64,000 nt of DNA from Leptothrix sp. (in: b-proteobacteria). GTDB lineage: Bacteria; Pseudomonadota; Gammaproteobacteria; Burkholderiales; Burkholderiaceae_C. The notes below the pieces were generated by a model. The model worked only from the letters and a program-made list of their open reading frames with translations, did no database searches and was not told the origin of the DNA. Of this stretch, positions 18,149 to 27,466 are shown one piece after another. Location of the stretch: contig PNKV01000010.1 in NCBI GenBank assembly GCA_013822685.1, forward strand, positions 92,547-156,546, written 5' to 3'. The first letter of the stretch is position 1. Every line of letters begins with the position of its first letter. Position numbers and translations under genes: made by a program.

Positions 18149-18831
18149 TCACCGTACACCACCTGGAAACCTCCCGTTCGCAGCGCGTGCTGTGGCTGCT
18201 TGAAGAGTTGGGCGTGCCCTACGAACTCAAGATCTACAAGCGCAACCGCGTGACCCGCCTGGCCCCGCCTGAATTGAAGGCTGTGCATCCGCTGGGCAAG
18301 TCACCCGTCATCACCGATGGTGGGCAAGCCATTGCCGAGTCGGCCGTGATCCTGGAGCACCTGGTGGACCAGTACGGCGCCCAGGCCCAAGGCGACCTGG
18401 CCCATTTGCAGCCGGCCAAAGGCACGCCTGAATATGCCCAATCGCGTTTCTGGATGCACTATGCCGAAGGCTCGCTGATGCCCTGGCTGGTGATGAAGCT
18501 GGTGTTCTTGTCCATCCCCACCCAGCCCATGCCCTTCTTTGTGCGGCCCATTGCCCGCAAGATGTGCGAGCAGGTGCGCGGCAAGCTGGTCGATCCCAAC
18601 CTCAGCACGGCCTTTGCGTTCATGGAACAGCACCTGGCCACGCACACCTGGTTCGCGGGTGAGCACCTCACGGTGGCTGATTTCCAGATGAGCTTCGCGG
18701 TCGAAGCCGCCATGTCGCGCGGCGCCGACCAGGCCCGCTACCCTCGGCTGGCGGCATACAAGGCCCGCATGGTGGCCCGCCCGGCTTACCAGCGCGCGCT
18801 GGCCAAGGGCGGCCCCGTCGTGATGTCCTGA
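18145..18831 (+). CDS. glutathione S-transferase family protein
   Basis: 228 residues. N-terminal thioredoxin-like domain (ITVHHLETSRSQRVLWLLEEL, with the cis-Pro region KSPVITD and the glutathione-contact IAESAVILEHL) and an all-helical C-terminal domain (WFAGEHLTVADFQMSFAVEA, the N-capping box region). Ser or Arg near residue 9-11 would be the catalytic position. Start 18145 is chosen because it forms an ATGA overlap with the upstream ATP-grasp gene; ATG 18133 is also in frame. Probably conjugates or reduces small molecules with glutathione; substrate unknown. Confidence 0.9.
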   Translation: MITVHHLETSRSQRVLWLLEELGVPYELKIYKRNRVTRLAPPELKAVHPLGKSPVITDGGQAIAESAVILEHLVDQYGAQAQGDLAHLQPAKGTPEYAQSRFWMHYAEGSLMPWLVMKLVFLSIPTQPMPFFVRPIARKMCEQVRGKLVDPNLSTAFAFMEQHLATHTWFAGEHLTVADFQMSFAVEAAMSRGADQARYPRLAAYKARMVARPAYQRALAKGGPVVMS

Positions 18832-18841
18832 GCCCGTGGGC

Positions 18842-20686
18842 TCAGACTGGCTGGGTGCGTTTTTCCAGCCAGTCCAGGGCCGCACCGCTGACCAAAGGCT
18901 TCAGGCGCTTCAATACCTGGGCGTGGTAGCCGTTCAGCCAGTCGAGCTCATCAGCACGCAGCAGCGACAAGTCAATGCAGCGCGTGTCGATGGGGCACAA
19001 GCTCAGCGTCTCGAAGGCCAGGTACTCGCCATGCTCCGGGTCGCCAGGCGCAGTGTTGGGCACGCTGGGCGCCACCGACACGTTGATCACCAGGTTTTCA
19101 ATGCGGATGCCCCATTGCTTGGGGCGGTAAAGGCCCGGCTCGATTGAGGTGATCATGCCCGGGTGCATGGCCATGGTGGCCTCGGGCACGGCTTTCGAGA
19201 TCGACTGCGGGCCTTCGTGCACGTTCAAAAAATAGCCCACGCCATGCCCGGTGCCATGGCCGAAATCGATGCCTTCGGCCCACAGCGGTCCGCGGGCGAT
19301 GGCGTCGAGCATGGGTGACAAGGTGCCGCGCGGGTAACGTGCGCGCGACAAGGCCATCGTGCCCTTGAGCACGAGGGTGAAATCGCGCTGCTGCGCTTTG
19401 GTCGGCGTGCCGATGGCCCACACGCGGGTGATGTCGGTGGTGCCGCCCAAGTACTGCGCGCCCGAGTCGATCAACAGCAAACCTTGTGCGGTCAAACCTT
19501 GCGGTGTGCTCAGCACGGCAAAACTGTCGGGTGTGGCGCGGTAGTGCGGCAGGGCGCCATTGGCATTGAAGCCCGCGATGGTCGGAAAGCTCAGCGACAC
19601 AAAGCCCGGTTGCTTGACGCGCTCGGCGGTCAGGCGTTCGTCAACGGTCAGCTCGCTGACGTGCTCTGAGCCCAAGGCCGATTCAAACCAGGCATAAAAA
19701 GCGCACATGGCAGCGCCATCGCGCTCCATGGCCTCGCGCACAAAGGCCGCTTCGGCGTTGGTCTTGCGCGATTTGGCCAAGGTGGTTGGATTGATCGATT
19801 CGATCACGGCGACACTGGCCGGCACCGCCTCGCGCAGGCCCCACGTGATGCGCTTGGGGTCGATCAGCAGGCGGGCGTTGGCGGGCAGGTTGCGCAGGGC
19901 GGCCAGGGCCTGGTCGTACGGCTGGCACTGCACGCCATCCTGCGTCAGACGGGCCTGGATGTTGGCAGAGACTTTGCCTTCGGCCACGAACAAGGTGGCG
20001 CTGTCCTGCGAGACGAGGGCATGGCCCACGAAGACGGGGTTGTAGTCGACATCGGCTCCGCGCAGGTTCAGCACCCAGGCCAGGTCGTCCAGCGTGGCAA
20101 TCCAGTGGTGGGTGGCGCCTTTGGCAGCCAAAGCCTGCCGCAAGGCGGCCAGCTTGTCGGCGCGGGGGGTTGAGGCATGCGGCAGGGCGTGTTCAAACAC
20201 CGGCACCAAAGGCGGCGCGGGCCGGTTGGGCCAGATGGCATCGACCGGGTCGGTGGATGTGACCAGCGTCCAGTTCTCGCGGGCCAGCGCTTCGTTCAAG
20301 GATTGGGTCAGGGCCAGGCCCAACACCGCGCCGTCCACCGCCAGCTGGGCTTGAGGCGCCGTCACATTCAGGGCTTTGAGCCACGACACATAGGCCGGCA
20401 CGGCCGCTCCCTCTAACTTGAACAGGGCAATCCCGCTGCCGGCCAGCTCGGCCTCTGCCTGCTCCCAATAGCGGCTGTCGGTGAACAAGGCCGCTTGCTG
20501 CTCGCCCAAGATCAGGGTGCCGGACGAGCCGGTGAAGCCGCTCAGCCATTCGCGCGTTTGCCACCGATCGGGCAGGTACTCGGACAAATGCGGGTCGCTG
20601 CTGGGCACCAGGCAGGCGTGCCAGCCTTGCTGACCCATGTGTTGACGCAAGGCCGACAGGCGCTGTGGGATGGTCGAAGAAGTCAT
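18842..20686 (-). CDS. Xaa-Pro aminopeptidase (aminopeptidase P, M24B family)
   Basis: 614 residues, the long three-domain form like eukaryotic APP1: two creatinase-like N-terminal domains then the M24 'pita-bread' domain. The dinuclear metal ligands are visible: the Asp pair in LLIDSGAQYLGGTTDITRVW, His in GHGTGHGVGYFLNVHEGP, Glu in TSIEPGLY and Glu in GIRIENLVIN. It removes an N-terminal residue preceding proline. No signal peptide, so cytosolic. It is convergent with the GST-like gene (10 bp gap) and follows the NDH-2-like gene on the same strand by 24 bp. Confidence 0.94.
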   Translation of the reverse strand: MTSSTIPQRLSALRQHMGQQGWHACLVPSSDPHLSEYLPDRWQTREWLSGFTGSSGTLILGEQQAALFTDSRYWEQAEAELAGSGIALFKLEGAAVPAYVSWLKALNVTAPQAQLAVDGAVLGLALTQSLNEALARENWTLVTSTDPVDAIWPNRPAPPLVPVFEHALPHASTPRADKLAALRQALAAKGATHHWIATLDDLAWVLNLRGADVDYNPVFVGHALVSQDSATLFVAEGKVSANIQARLTQDGVQCQPYDQALAALRNLPANARLLIDPKRITWGLREAVPASVAVIESINPTTLAKSRKTNAEAAFVREAMERDGAAMCAFYAWFESALGSEHVSELTVDERLTAERVKQPGFVSLSFPTIAGFNANGALPHYRATPDSFAVLSTPQGLTAQGLLLIDSGAQYLGGTTDITRVWAIGTPTKAQQRDFTLVLKGTMALSRARYPRGTLSPMLDAIARGPLWAEGIDFGHGTGHGVGYFLNVHEGPQSISKAVPEATMAMHPGMITSIEPGLYRPKQWGIRIENLVINVSVAPSVPNTAPGDPEHGEYLAFETLSLCPIDTRCIDLSLLRADELDWLNGYHAQVLKRLKPLVSGAALDWLEKRTQPV

Positions 20687-20710
20687 GGCCCTATGTTGCC
20701 ATGATCTGGA

Positions 20711-22153
20711 TCAGGCAGAGGGCGGTGGGGACGGCGGATCGATGTGCACGATCACCGCGTTGGGCTCCAGCGCATGGGGGTCCGGAAAGACGCGCGCATG
20801 GCGCTGCGAGGTGAAGTAGGCCCAGGCCCAATCCATGAAAACGACCATGCGGTTGCGGAAGCCGATCAGGAAGTAAACGTGCACGAACAGCCAGAACAGC
20901 CAGGCCGGAAACCCGCTGAACTTGAACTTGATGGCGGTGAAGGGCACATCCACCACGGCGATGGCCGCACGTTTGCCGATGGTGGCCAGCGAGCCATAGT
21001 CCAGGTACCTGAATGCCTTCGCATCAAGACCGCGCAGCTGGCGCATGATGTTCTTGGCCGCCTTGCGGCCCATCTGCTTGGCCCCGGGGCTCACGCCGGG
21101 CACCACGGTGGGGTTTTTGGGGTCCAGGTGGCTCTTGGCGCTGGCCAGGTCGCCGACCACGTAGATGTTGGGGTGGTTGGGGACCGTCAGGTTGGGCTCA
21201 ACGATGACGCGGCCGGCCCGGTCCAGCGCGCAGCCGGTGCTTTTGGCGAGTGAGCGTCCCAGCGGCGAGGCGGCCACACCCGCCGCCCAGACCACCGTGC
21301 GCGAGGGCAGGAAGTGCGAGTGCGTCTGGCTCACGCCGTGGGCATCTGGCTCGGTGGTGTCGTAGTGGATGCCGAAAGCCGTGATGTTGGTGACCTTGGC
21401 CCCCAGGAGCACCTCGGCGCCCAGCCCTTCGAGTTGCTCTTTGGCGCGCTGCGACAGGTCTTCGGGAAAGGCCCCCAACACGCGTGGCGCGCCTTCGAGC
21501 AAGATGATGCGCGCGCGCCGCGAGTCGATGCGGCGGAACTCGGCACGCAAGGTGGTCTGTGCAATTTCAGCCAGCGTGCCGGCCATCTCAACGCCCGTGG
21601 GGCCCGCGCCCACGACGGCGAAGGTCAGCCAGGGCTCGCGTTTGCTGGGGTCCATCTCGCGTTCGGCTTGTTCGAAAGCGGTCAACACGCGGCGGCGGAT
21701 GGTGAACGCATCGCCCAGCGTCTTCAAGCCCGGCGCGTATTTGGCCCACTCGTCGCGGCCAAAATAGCTGTGCGTGGCCCCCGATGCGACGATCAGGTGG
21801 TCATACAGCACGTGCTCGCCACCGTCCAGCACCACGCAGTTGGTGGCCGAATCGATCGACATCACCTCGCCCATCAGCACCGTCAGGTTGCCGCGGGCAA
21901 TTTCACCGCGCAGGATGTGCCGGATCGGCCCCGCAATGGCAGGCGCGGACAGGCCGGCCGTGGCCACTTGGTAGAGCAGAGGCTGGAACAGGTGGTGGTT
22001 GGTCCGGTCAATGACCACGATCTCCACCGGCGCTTTGGAGAGCACCCGGGCCGCCTCCAGACCGCCAAAGCCGCAACCGACGATGACGACGCGGGGCACG
22101 GCAGATGTCTTGGCGGCGTCAGGGGCGGAGAGGGCGTTGGTGGGTCGATTCAT
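20711..22153 (-). CDS. NAD(P)/FAD-dependent oxidoreductase, NDH-2-like (type II NADH dehydrogenase)
   Basis: 480 residues. FAD-binding VVIVGCGFGGLEAA at 22-35, NADH-binding VVGAGPTGVEMAG near the middle, and the FAD-contact YVVGDLAS. A C-terminal hydrophobic region (FPAWLFWLFVHVYFLIGF) followed by a basic segment anchors the protein at the inner-membrane surface, as in type II NADH:quinone oxidoreductases, which pass electrons to quinone without pumping protons. The frame is open upstream to 22255, but ATG 22153 gives the usual short N-terminus. Downstream neighbour on the same strand is aminopeptidase P; no functional link is obvious. Confidence 0.9.
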   Translation of the reverse strand: MNRPTNALSAPDAAKTSAVPRVVIVGCGFGGLEAARVLSKAPVEIVVIDRTNHHLFQPLLYQVATAGLSAPAIAGPIRHILRGEIARGNLTVLMGEVMSIDSATNCVVLDGGEHVLYDHLIVASGATHSYFGRDEWAKYAPGLKTLGDAFTIRRRVLTAFEQAEREMDPSKREPWLTFAVVGAGPTGVEMAGTLAEIAQTTLRAEFRRIDSRRARIILLEGAPRVLGAFPEDLSQRAKEQLEGLGAEVLLGAKVTNITAFGIHYDTTEPDAHGVSQTHSHFLPSRTVVWAAGVAASPLGRSLAKSTGCALDRAGRVIVEPNLTVPNHPNIYVVGDLASAKSHLDPKNPTVVPGVSPGAKQMGRKAAKNIMRQLRGLDAKAFRYLDYGSLATIGKRAAIAVVDVPFTAIKFKFSGFPAWLFWLFVHVYFLIGFRNRMVVFMDWAWAYFTSQRHARVFPDPHALEPNAVIVHIDPPSPPPSA

Positions 22154-22282
22154 GCAGGGCCGGTATGGAAAAGGGCTTTGATCTGGATCAGTGTTTATAC
22201 CAGTCGCCCATCGGCTCTTGTCGCATTGCCCAGTCATGGTGCATCCCTTGAACACGGGGACGACTCGCGCTTTCCCCCCAAA

Positions 22283-23449
22283 TTAATTGACCTGCACCTG
22301 CCGCTTCTCCGTTTGGTGAAGGTTGAGGACGAACCTGGCCTTGCCTGCGCGTTTGGCCTCGTACATCGTCGCATCGGCGCGTTGGCACAGGGTGTTGGCG
22401 TTGTCACCCAGGATGAAGAGGGTGCCGCCAATGCTGGGCGTGACCACCACCCGCTGTCCGTCCAGCAGATGGGACGCGCTCAAGCGTTCAAGGATGCGGT
22501 TGCCGATGCGCTGCACCTCGTCCGGGTGTCCCGCGCCTTCCAGGATCACGGTGAATTCATCACCTGAAAGGCGGCACACGCAATCGGTCAGGCGCACGCA
22601 GGCGTCCAGGCGGCGGCCGACTTCCACCAGCAACTGGTCACCCATTGCGTGTCCGTGGCGGTCGTTCACCGACTTGAAACCGTCCAGGTCTACATACAGC
22701 ACCGCCAAAGTCTGAGGTTGGCGGCGGGCCCGTGACATGGCCTGCTGCAGGCGCTCGGTGAAGGCGCGGCGGTTGGGCAGGCCCGTCAAACTGTCGTGGC
22801 GGGCCTGCTCGGCCAGCACGCGCTGCTGTTGCTTCAGGGCCGTGATGTCGTTGAAGGTGCGGATGTGCTGGGTGATCTGGCCCGCCTCGTTGCGCAGGGC
22901 GGTCACGGTCAGGCAGGTGTCGATCTGCTGGCCGTCGGCACCGGTCTGGGTGCTTTCGCCCGACCAGCGCAAGGCCGCTTGCAGCGCATTCCGCACGCCA
23001 TTCAGGTGCGAGTCCCGCAAGGGTGCCATGCCCAGCAACTCGGCGCTGTGGCCTACCACCTCGGAAGGACTCAGCCCGGTCATTGTGAGGAAGGCGGGGT
23101 TGACCATGATGATGCGGTCCAGGCCATCGCTCACCACCACGGCGTCGCCACAGGCTTGCAATACCTGCGATGACAGCATTTGCGTCCTGGACGAGAGCTC
23201 GACCACCTCGGGAGGTGGGTTGTGGGCGGCGGTTTGCGGTCTGGGCCATCGTGGGCTCTGCATTCGCCAGCATTGAAAGCCCAGCAGGCCCAACAACAGC
23301 AACGATCCGGCGTGAGTTACCAGATTGGAAGAGGACGACAGCTCGTATCCGACACCCAGGGAAGCCAGCATGGGCAAGGCAATGACCCGGACGGAAGGAT
23401 GGCGCAAGCGGATGGGCGTCCCCACGATCATCGTAAGGAACGAATTCAT
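22283..23449 (-). CDS. diguanylate cyclase with PAS domain and N-terminal membrane segment
   Basis: 388 residues: hydrophobic segments at about 21-32 and 46-60, a PAS domain at about 90-205 (VLQACGDAVVVSDGLDRIIMVN to TFNDITALKQQ), and a GGDEF domain at about 215-378. The active-site motif reads SGDEF (295-299); Ser for the first Gly is tolerated in known active cyclases. RLTD (286-289) sits exactly five residues upstream, an intact inhibitory RxxD site, so product inhibition is likely. It makes c-di-GMP in response to a signal sensed by PAS. Divergent from the Ser/Thr kinase gene across a 134 bp gap. Confidence 0.92.
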   Translation of the reverse strand: MNSFLTMIVGTPIRLRHPSVRVIALPMLASLGVGYELSSSSNLVTHAGSLLLLGLLGFQCWRMQSPRWPRPQTAAHNPPPEVVELSSRTQMLSSQVLQACGDAVVVSDGLDRIIMVNPAFLTMTGLSPSEVVGHSAELLGMAPLRDSHLNGVRNALQAALRWSGESTQTGADGQQIDTCLTVTALRNEAGQITQHIRTFNDITALKQQQRVLAEQARHDSLTGLPNRRAFTERLQQAMSRARRQPQTLAVLYVDLDGFKSVNDRHGHAMGDQLLVEVGRRLDACVRLTDCVCRLSGDEFTVILEGAGHPDEVQRIGNRILERLSASHLLDGQRVVVTPSIGGTLFILGDNANTLCQRADATMYEAKRAGKARFVLNLHQTEKRQVQVN

Positions 23450-23583
23450 GGACACCCCGACTGCAAAGACAGCACAAGGATTTTCGGACGAATATTGGCC
23501 GACTTAAGCACTGATGACCACGTGGAAAGCCGTGCAGTCATGTGGAGTAAGCTGCATGGTTCGACTGGAGATGCCCATTTGCC

Positions 23584-25161
23584 ATGCCCCCTGTAGCTGA
23601 GCACGACGCCCTGCCCACCGGCACACGCCTTGACGAGTTCGAGATCGAACGCGTTCTGGGTGTGGGCGGTTTCGGCATCGTGTACCTCGCTTTTGACCAC
23701 GCGCTGCAGCGCCAGGTCGCCATCAAGGAATACATGCCCGTGGCCTTGGCCGCCCGTGGTCAGGGTCTGGGCGTGAGCCTGCGCGCCGCCAGCCATGCCG
23801 AGACCTTCGCCCTGGGGTTGCGCTCGTTCATCAACGAAGCCCGCCTGCTGGCACGCTTTGACCACCCGGCGCTGGTCAAGGTGTACCGGTTCTGGGAAGA
23901 GCATGGCACCGCCTACATGGTGATGCCGTACTACCGTGGCCAGACCGTGCAGAACGCGCGCCGCGAGATGACCGAGCCTCCGGATGAAGCCTGGTTGCGC
24001 CAGGTGATCGAGCCCGTGCTGGGCGCCCTGGATTGCCTGCACCGCGAGCAGGTTTTCCACCGCGACATCGCCCCCGACAACATCCTGCTGCTGGACGAGG
24101 GGGATGAGGCCGAGGGGCCTCGCCCCGTGCTTTTGGACTTGGGCGCGGCCCGCCACGTGATTGGCGACCACACCCAATCACTGACCGCGATCCTCAAGCC
24201 CAGCTTCGCGCCCATCGAGCAATACGCTGAGACAGTGCAGTTGCGGCAAGGCGCCTGGACGGACCTGTATGCGCTGGCGGCCGTTGTCCACTTTTGCATC
24301 ACGGGCCGCCCACCCACGCCCGCCAGCGCGCGCGCGGTGCACGACGATTTGCCCAGCCTCACCCAAATGAGCGACGGCCTGGCCAGTGGTTTTGACCGTC
24401 ACTACAGCAGCAGTTTTGTCAACGCGATTGACCATGCGCTGGCGGTGCGCCCGCAAGACCGACCGGAGTCAGTCGCCGCCTGGCGCCAGGAGTTGTCGGG
24501 CATCGTCAATGTGGGACAGCAAAGCATGACCCAGGGCGATGGGTGGGTGCCCCAGACTGTACTGGTTCGGCCGGCCCACGGCCACAAGCCCGCGGGGCAC
24601 CAGGCGGTTGAGTCGCGCGCCTACCTGACGACGATCCCTGCGGCGGGCACCTTGCGGGCACCGCCCAAGTGGCCGATCACCATCCCCAAGCGCAAGAAGA
24701 CCATTCCCCCGCCTTTGGCACCCGAGCCCGCCCGGGTCGAATCCATCCTGAACCGGCGTTGGCTCATGGGCATGGCTTTCGTGGTGGTGGTGGCGGCGTC
24801 CGGCCTTTGGGCTCAGCGCCAGTCAAACCGTTTGCCGGCGCCAGACGATCTGTCGGCAGGCGCGGTCACGCCCAGCGCCGCCTCGGCCAAGTCTGCTGAA
24901 CCTAGCAAGCCGGTGCCCACCAACGCCGGTGCGAAAACCGAGGCCGAGCAGGAGGGCGAGCAAGCCGCGAAGGCGCGCAAACGGGCTGGCGGCAACGATG
25001 CCCCTGATCCGCTCAACCCCAGGCAGGCCTGCGGATCACGGACCTTCATCTCGCTGGCCATCTGCATGAAGCGCCATTGTTCGCGTCCTGCCTATGCGGG
25101 CCACGCAGAGTGCAAGCGCATGACCGAGCAAGAGCAAGGGCAGCGCTCGGCCTTTCCCTGA
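23584..25161 (+). CDS. membrane Ser/Thr protein kinase with cysteine-rich C-terminal tail
   Basis: 525 residues. Hanks-type kinase at about 18-305: glycine loop GVGGFGIV (26-33), Lys48 (AIKEY), catalytic loop HRDIAPDN (159-166), and DLG (185-187) in place of DFG. After a Pro-rich linker, one membrane helix (about 393-411) leads to a periplasmic tail with an Ala/Lys/Glu-rich stretch and four cysteines at 483, 494, 499 and 510, a symmetric C-x10-C-x4-C-x10-C pattern that should form two disulfides in a helical hairpin. The sensor ligand is unknown. No phosphatase gene is adjacent. Confidence 0.9.
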   Translation: MPPVAEHDALPTGTRLDEFEIERVLGVGGFGIVYLAFDHALQRQVAIKEYMPVALAARGQGLGVSLRAASHAETFALGLRSFINEARLLARFDHPALVKVYRFWEEHGTAYMVMPYYRGQTVQNARREMTEPPDEAWLRQVIEPVLGALDCLHREQVFHRDIAPDNILLLDEGDEAEGPRPVLLDLGAARHVIGDHTQSLTAILKPSFAPIEQYAETVQLRQGAWTDLYALAAVVHFCITGRPPTPASARAVHDDLPSLTQMSDGLASGFDRHYSSSFVNAIDHALAVRPQDRPESVAAWRQELSGIVNVGQQSMTQGDGWVPQTVLVRPAHGHKPAGHQAVESRAYLTTIPAAGTLRAPPKWPITIPKRKKTIPPPLAPEPARVESILNRRWLMGMAFVVVVAASGLWAQRQSNRLPAPDDLSAGAVTPSAASAKSAEPSKPVPTNAGAKTEAEQEGEQAAKARKRAGGNDAPDPLNPRQACGSRTFISLAICMKRHCSRPAYAGHAECKRMTEQEQGQRSAFP

Positions 25162-25167
25162 GGTGGC

Positions 25168-25698
25168 TCAGGCCACGGCGGGTTGCTGCCTCAGGGCCTT
25201 CAAGGTCGATTGAAGCAAGCGCGCGTCTGAACTGGCGCGGTGCCGCTGAAGGATCATGCCCAGCGCCACCTGGCGTTTGAGTTCATGCCACGAGGCGGCC
25301 TCGCTTTCCGACAGCAGGGCGCGCAGGTTCTCGAGCTTGAAATGGGGCGTGCGGTTGGCGGCGTCGTACAGGCGGTTCAACCAGGTGTAGTCGTGGGCCC
25401 AGGCATCGGAGTAAACCACCATGCCTTCCAGCCAGTCGTTCAAGGCATCGGCCACTTCCAGGGATGAGCGGCCATGGCGCTCCAGTTGGTCCCGGCTGAT
25501 GTGGTGAACGGCCGCGGCACTGGGGTCCCAATGCTGCCATTCGGGCTCGGGCTTGACCAGGCTGCACCAGGAGCGGCCATCGGGCATCACGATGCCCACT
25601 TCAATCGGGTAGCTGCCCAGACCAAACCCGGAGGCCTCGATGTCGAGGACCGGAGGGGGGTAGTCAACGGAAGCGTAGGTGGGCATGAACGACGACAT
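25168..25698 (-). CDS. DnaQ-like 3'-5' exonuclease domain protein
   Basis: 176 residues. The DEDDh motifs are recognisable: DIEASG (Asp19, Glu21) at the start of the fold, an Asp in SDAWAHDYTWL, and the late His/Asp pair in HRASSDARLLQ. The domain is complete but without extra modules, so it is a stand-alone exonuclease (RNase T/oligoribonuclease-like size) of unknown substrate. Two in-frame ATGs (25698 and 25686) are possible; the difference is four residues. It is convergent with the kinase gene, 6 bp apart. Confidence 0.8.
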   Translation of the reverse strand: MSSFMPTYASVDYPPPVLDIEASGFGLGSYPIEVGIVMPDGRSWCSLVKPEPEWQHWDPSAAAVHHISRDQLERHGRSSLEVADALNDWLEGMVVYSDAWAHDYTWLNRLYDAANRTPHFKLENLRALLSESEAASWHELKRQVALGMILQRHRASSDARLLQSTLKALRQQPAVA

Positions 25699-25747
25699 CT
25701 GGACCCTGGTCTTTGTTGGGTTATTCAGACCCTAGTCTCTCACTCGT

Positions 25748-26959
25748 TTAATCGGGTGCATCCAAGGGTTTGAACGGTTTTCGGTCATCCAATTCATCGA
25801 TGTAGTGCTGAATTTGGCGACCTTCACGATGCAAAAAATCGGCCACGGCTTGTTTGAAGCCAGGATGGGCCAACCAATGCACCGATTGCGTCGGGGTTGC
25901 CAGCAGGCCCCGTGCCAGCTTGTGCTCGCCCTGCGCACCGCCTTCAAATCGCTGGTAGCCCTTGGCAATGCACCAGGCCATGGGTTGGTAATAGCAAGCC
26001 TCGAAGTGCAGGCAGGACACCGTGCTCAGCGCGCCCCAGTAACGACCGTACGCCAAGCCCAGCTCCGTGTCCACCGCCAGCAAGGCACAGGCCATGCGTT
26101 CGCCCCCGCGGCTGGCCACGAACAGCACCCAGTCCTGGGGACGTGACTGGCTGGCCAGGCGCCAGAAATCGCGGCTCAGGTAGGGCTGTTGGCCGTGCTG
26201 CCAATAGGTCTGGGTGTAGCACTGGTGGAAGAAATCCCAATCGGCCGGCTGGATTTGCGCGCCCTCCAGCACCTCGAAGCTCACCCCAGCATCGCGCACC
26301 TTGCGCCGTTCCTGGTGGATTTTTTTGCGCTTGTCGCGGTGCAGGCTGGCCAAAAAATCTTCGTAGTCAAAGTAGGGCTCGCCTTGGCGGTTCTGCCAAT
26401 GGAACTGCACACCGTGGCGTTCCAGCCAGCCTTGCGCCTTGGCGGCCTGCGCCTCCTGCTCTGACACAAACAAGATGTGCGCGGACGACCAGCCCTGCTG
26501 CTGCACCTGCTGGCCAATGGCCTGCAACAGGCTCTCGCGCAAGGCCTGCTGCACTGGCGGGGCGGCCGTGGGATCCACCAACAAGCGCGGCCCGGGCACT
26601 GGCGAGAAAGGCACCGCGCCCAGCAGCTTGGGAAAGTAGCTGGCGCCCGCCGCACCGAAAGCCCGGTCATGGGCGTCGGCCCACGCCCAGTCAAACACGT
26701 ACTCGCCATACGAGTGGGATTTGGCGAAGGTGGCGCAGGCGGCTACCAACTCGCCGCTGCGATCGTGCAGCGTGACGAACAGCGGTTGCCACCCCGTTTT
26801 GGCACAGGCACTGCCACTGTCCACCATGGCCGACAAGAACCCGTGCCTCATGAACGGCGTGCCACCGGGCATGCCGGCCACCAGCCGGTCCCACTGCCCA
26901 GCGTCGATGGCGCTGGGGTGCTCGTGCCATTGCACCGACAGGTCGTCGAAGGTGATCAT
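25748..26959 (-). CDS. FemAB/GNAT-fold protein (DUF482-like, peptidogalycan biosynthesis type)
   Basis: 403 residues. The sequence TPFMRHGFLSAMVDSGSA near the N-terminus, PYFDYEDFLASLHRDKRKKIHQER in the middle and CYYQPMAWCIAKGYQRFEGGAQGEHKLARG near the C-terminus match the DUF482 family, annotated as acyltransferases with a duplicated GNAT fold related to FemAB. No membrane segment. Members are thought to transfer an aminoacyl or acyl group, but substrates are undefined. The ATG at 26959 is used; an in-frame TTG lies 18 bp upstream. Faces the PII gene across a 134 bp gap. Confidence 0.83.
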   Translation of the reverse strand: MITFDDLSVQWHEHPSAIDAGQWDRLVAGMPGGTPFMRHGFLSAMVDSGSACAKTGWQPLFVTLHDRSGELVAACATFAKSHSYGEYVFDWAWADAHDRAFGAAGASYFPKLLGAVPFSPVPGPRLLVDPTAAPPVQQALRESLLQAIGQQVQQQGWSSAHILFVSEQEAQAAKAQGWLERHGVQFHWQNRQGEPYFDYEDFLASLHRDKRKKIHQERRKVRDAGVSFEVLEGAQIQPADWDFFHQCYTQTYWQHGQQPYLSRDFWRLASQSRPQDWVLFVASRGGERMACALLAVDTELGLAYGRYWGALSTVSCLHFEACYYQPMAWCIAKGYQRFEGGAQGEHKLARGLLATPTQSVHWLAHPGFKQAVADFLHREGRQIQHYIDELDDRKPFKPLDAPD

Positions 26960-27054
26960 GAGTTCCGTTTCAATCAATGCGTTTTGGCCGGGATTGGCGT
27001 TATCCCATCACATCCAAGTTCCGCGCCTGACGATAATCCAGCGATCGTGCTTAA

Positions 27055-27432
<378 letters not shown>

Positions 27433-27466
27433 TGCAGCGCAGCTGCCGCCTTTCGGCGGTGGCCCC

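Noticed and set aside
27441..27462. Terminator between the PII and LOG-family genes
   Set aside because: CCGCC-TTTC-GGCGG can fold, but no T-run follows on either strand.
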